Shown piece after piece: positions 5,864 through 7,189 of a stretch of DNA of 7,189 bases (position 1 is its first letter; the number at the start of each line of letters is the position of its first letter). The position numbers were made by a program, and so were the translations under genes. Under the pieces are notes generated by a model, which saw only the letters and a program-made list of their open reading frames with translations, ran no database searches and was not told the DNA's origin. Origin of the DNA: an uncultured Dokdonia sp. (GTDB taxonomy: Bacteria > Bacteroidota > Bacteroidia > Flavobacteriales > Flavobacteriaceae); assembly GCA_937124495.1 (NCBI GenBank), contig CAKZKZ010000993.1, forward strand, positions 1-7,189, in the 5' to 3' direction.

Positions 5864-6305
5864 AATTGTGTATCTTGTCGATGATTTTAAGCACTTTATC
5901 GATTATTGGGTAATGTTTAATGTCTTAAAAATTAGTTAAAATGTTAAGTTTTATTTTAGCTTTTTAATTAGTAATGTTCAGTCTTTTGTTTAGTTAGATA
6001 AACAAGAGATCTCCAGATTTAGAATAACTAATAATAAAACCTCAAACCCCTATGAATAATAAGGTCCCCCTCACCTTGTTGTTAGGAATATTTGTACCTA
6101 TACAGCGCATGCCAATTCTGGTAATGCTGCTTTCTTATGTATATCAATTTTCTCTTTGTGTCCGCAATTATTTATTAATTGCGATAACTCAACTTGCATT
6201 CTATTTTTTAAATAAGATGATCAAAACGAATGTGCAACTTGAAAAACTATTAAGTCTTTCATATCGTACATATATATATAGACTCACTCACCCTCAAAAG
6301 AATAC

Positions 6306-6326
6306 ATGCCTGAATTGTTCAGGTAT
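6306..6326 (+). promoter_or_regulatory. Inverted repeat directly before the surface-protein start
   Basis: CCTGAA (6309-6314) and TTCAGG (6318-6323) form a perfect stem around TTG. It can be extended by one G-U and two A-T pairs to 6306-6326. It ends 3 nt before the ATG at 6330, where the ribosome would land. In RNA it could limit translation initiation; in DNA it could bind a regulator. Confidence 0.45.
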
Positions 6327-6329
6327 TTA

Positions 6330-7189
6330 ATGAAGAAGCGTATGGAAATCAATACTCGATTCTCAATAAAAGAAAACAAAGTAGTCTCTAATTTTATTAG
6401 TAGACTGTTTCTTGTTGTTGTTCTATTTCTGTCAAACTACAGCCTGTTTGCTCAAAATATTCCCATTAATGGTTTAGAAAAGGGGCTTAATTTAAAAGAA
6501 GCGCCTTCAGAAAATCATGATCAAGGGAATATTTATGATGCTGATGGTATGTTGCTTAGAAATTATGTTAGCATAAAATCTAAAAAGGCAACTATCTATA
6601 ATACAAGAACAGTTACTACTTTAGATTTAAATGGTGCAGCTGCTGGAGTAGATAATAGTGTTGATGCGACTATTGGATTTGTTGCTCGTGCTATTGATGT
6701 TGATAATGTTGTTTCTTCATCTAGTGGGACGGTGACTAGTGCAACAATTACTTTTTCTAGCGATCCTTCTGGTATTCCTTCTGGTGCTCCAGATGCAAAT
6801 GATCGTATCGCATTATTCAATAGTGGAGGGGCTTTTTTAGGTACAGTTCCAATTAATAATGCTTTTGGTCCTTTTGATCTGACGTATGGAGCAAATACAT
6901 TTAGGATACTAACTACTGGAAATGGGGTTTATAATATTACAGAAACTAATGGACTTCCTATAACAACGGCAAACCTTGAAGCCTTTCTTTTTAATTTTGC
7001 ATATGCGCATACTGGAGGGACAGTAACAGAAGGAATTCGCTACATGATTGTTAGTGTTACAGATCCTGATAATACATTAACTGCTACATCTGAAATAAAC
7101 CTTAGCCAAGCACCGATTGCTTTTGATGATACAAATGCTATTATTGCAAATGCAACAGTGCCTGTTACTGGAAATTTACTTTCAAATGA
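6330..7189 (+). CDS. Large secreted surface/adhesin-like protein with cadherin/Ig-like repeats (3' end missing)
   Basis: The frame opens with ATG at 6330 and stays open to the window end (286 complete codons). The start gives a long signal peptide: a basic N-terminus (MKKRMEINTR), hydrophobic core LFLVVVLFLS (26-35), and a probable cleavage after LFA (41) before QNIP. An in-frame ATG at 6342 is an alternative start. Residues about 85-260 are Ser/Thr/Gly/Asn/Asp-rich beta-strand sequence with DVDN (123-126) and DPDN (245-248), which could bind calcium. FLFNFAYAHTGG...IRYMIVSVTDPDN (219-248) is worded like cadherin-like repeats of giant bacterial adhesins. From 261, APIAFDDTNAIIANATVPVTG then GNLLSN is the start of an Ig/cadherin-like repeat of the type A-DD-N-V-GNVL-ND; the truncated last codon GA- would fit the expected Asp. 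A C-terminal secretion domain (type IX) or gliding-type domain is expected beyond the window but not seen. There is no Shine-Dalgarno sequence. Confidence 0.88.
   Translation, partial: MKKRMEINTRFSIKENKVVSNFISRLFLVVVLFLSNYSLFAQNIPINGLEKGLNLKEAPSENHDQGNIYDADGMLLRNYVSIKSKKATIYNTRTVTTLDLNGAAAGVDNSVDATIGFVARAIDVDNVVSSSSGTVTSATITFSSDPSGIPSGAPDANDRIALFNSGGAFLGTVPINNAFGPFDLTYGANTFRILTTGNGVYNITETNGLPITTANLEAFLFNFAYAHTGGTVTEGIRYMIVSVTDPDNTLTATSEINLSQAPIAFDDTNAIIANATVPVTGNLLSN

Larger units (their letters stand above)
5575..6329. other. AT-rich region with inverted repeats and no convincing gene
   Basis: About 750 bp between the rseP terminator and the surface-protein start, very rich in A and T. It holds an 8-bp-arm hairpin at 5709-5730, an 8-bp-arm hairpin at 5811-5831, a tandem 9-mer at 5843-5863, and an inverted repeat just before the next start (6306-6326). 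I find no tRNA, rRNA or CRISPR pattern and no exact TAnnTTTG promoter box. One 92-codon frame (6052-6330) is open but looks spurious. Its TAA overlaps the next ATG by one base. The region probably carries the promoter and long leader of the surface-protein gene. Confidence 0.6.

Noticed and set aside
6052..6330. 92-codon plus-strand frame before the surface-protein gene
   Set aside because: Not accepted as a gene: no recognisable motif, no promoter or ribosome site, and amino-acid make-up as expected from AT-rich noise. The TAATG overlap with the next gene is the only point in its favour and is kept as a finding.
6596..6820. 74-codon minus-strand frame
   Set aside because: Antisense shadow of the open surface-protein frame, which has a signal peptide and domain wording.

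Overview
The window looks like a chromosomal segment of a marine flavobacterium (family Flavobacteriaceae, perhaps Dokdonia-like). The signs are low G+C, TAnnTTTG-type -7 promoter boxes of the Bacteroidota, almost no Shine-Dalgarno sequences, a FeoA/FeoB pair and an M50 protease with flavobacterial wording, and a large secreted repeat-type surface protein. The genus is an inference from overall style.

Layout. (1) 2-325 (+): 3' part of a small unknown protein with a DSRCP..CVWAG motif; its 5' end lies before the window. (2) 349-3202 (-): a ferrous-iron uptake cluster. In transcription order it holds feoA (TTG start), feoB, a 144-bp gap carrying diverged hairpin repeats, a 47-aa FeoB-associated Cys-rich membrane protein (580-723), and an unknown 76-aa membrane protein whose ATG abuts the preceding stop codon. 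(3) 3306-4007 (-): a SCO1/SenC-type copper chaperone or thiol protein for cytochrome oxidase assembly. (4) 4166-5485 (+): rseP, the site-2 intramembrane protease, transcribed divergently from the SCO gene and closed by a strong intrinsic terminator (5531-5574). (5) 5575-6329: about 750 bp of very AT-rich DNA without a convincing gene but with several inverted repeats and two tandem DnaA-box-like 9-mers. (6) 6330-7189 (+): the 5' end of a large secreted surface or adhesin-like protein. It has a signal peptide and a start of cadherin/Ig-like repeats, and is still open at the window end.

How the genes fit together. FeoA, FeoB and the Cys-rich protein form one Fe(II) import system in the inner membrane. 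The SCO protein beside it supplies or reduces the copper site of the haem-copper oxidase, so this part of the window serves metal supply for respiration. RseP is an envelope-quality or signalling protease. The surface protein is a separate unit, probably a long adhesin exported across the envelope.

Most notable for follow-up: a perfect 14-bp palindrome (GCTTTCGCGAAAGC) present both inside the feoB reading frame, where it encodes AFAKA, and just after rseP; the hairpin-repeat module that interrupts the feo operon; the unknown 76-aa membrane protein at the end of that operon; a possible metal-responsive operator over the feoA leader; and the structured AT-rich region before the surface protein. 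I see no clearly new defence or mobile system here.
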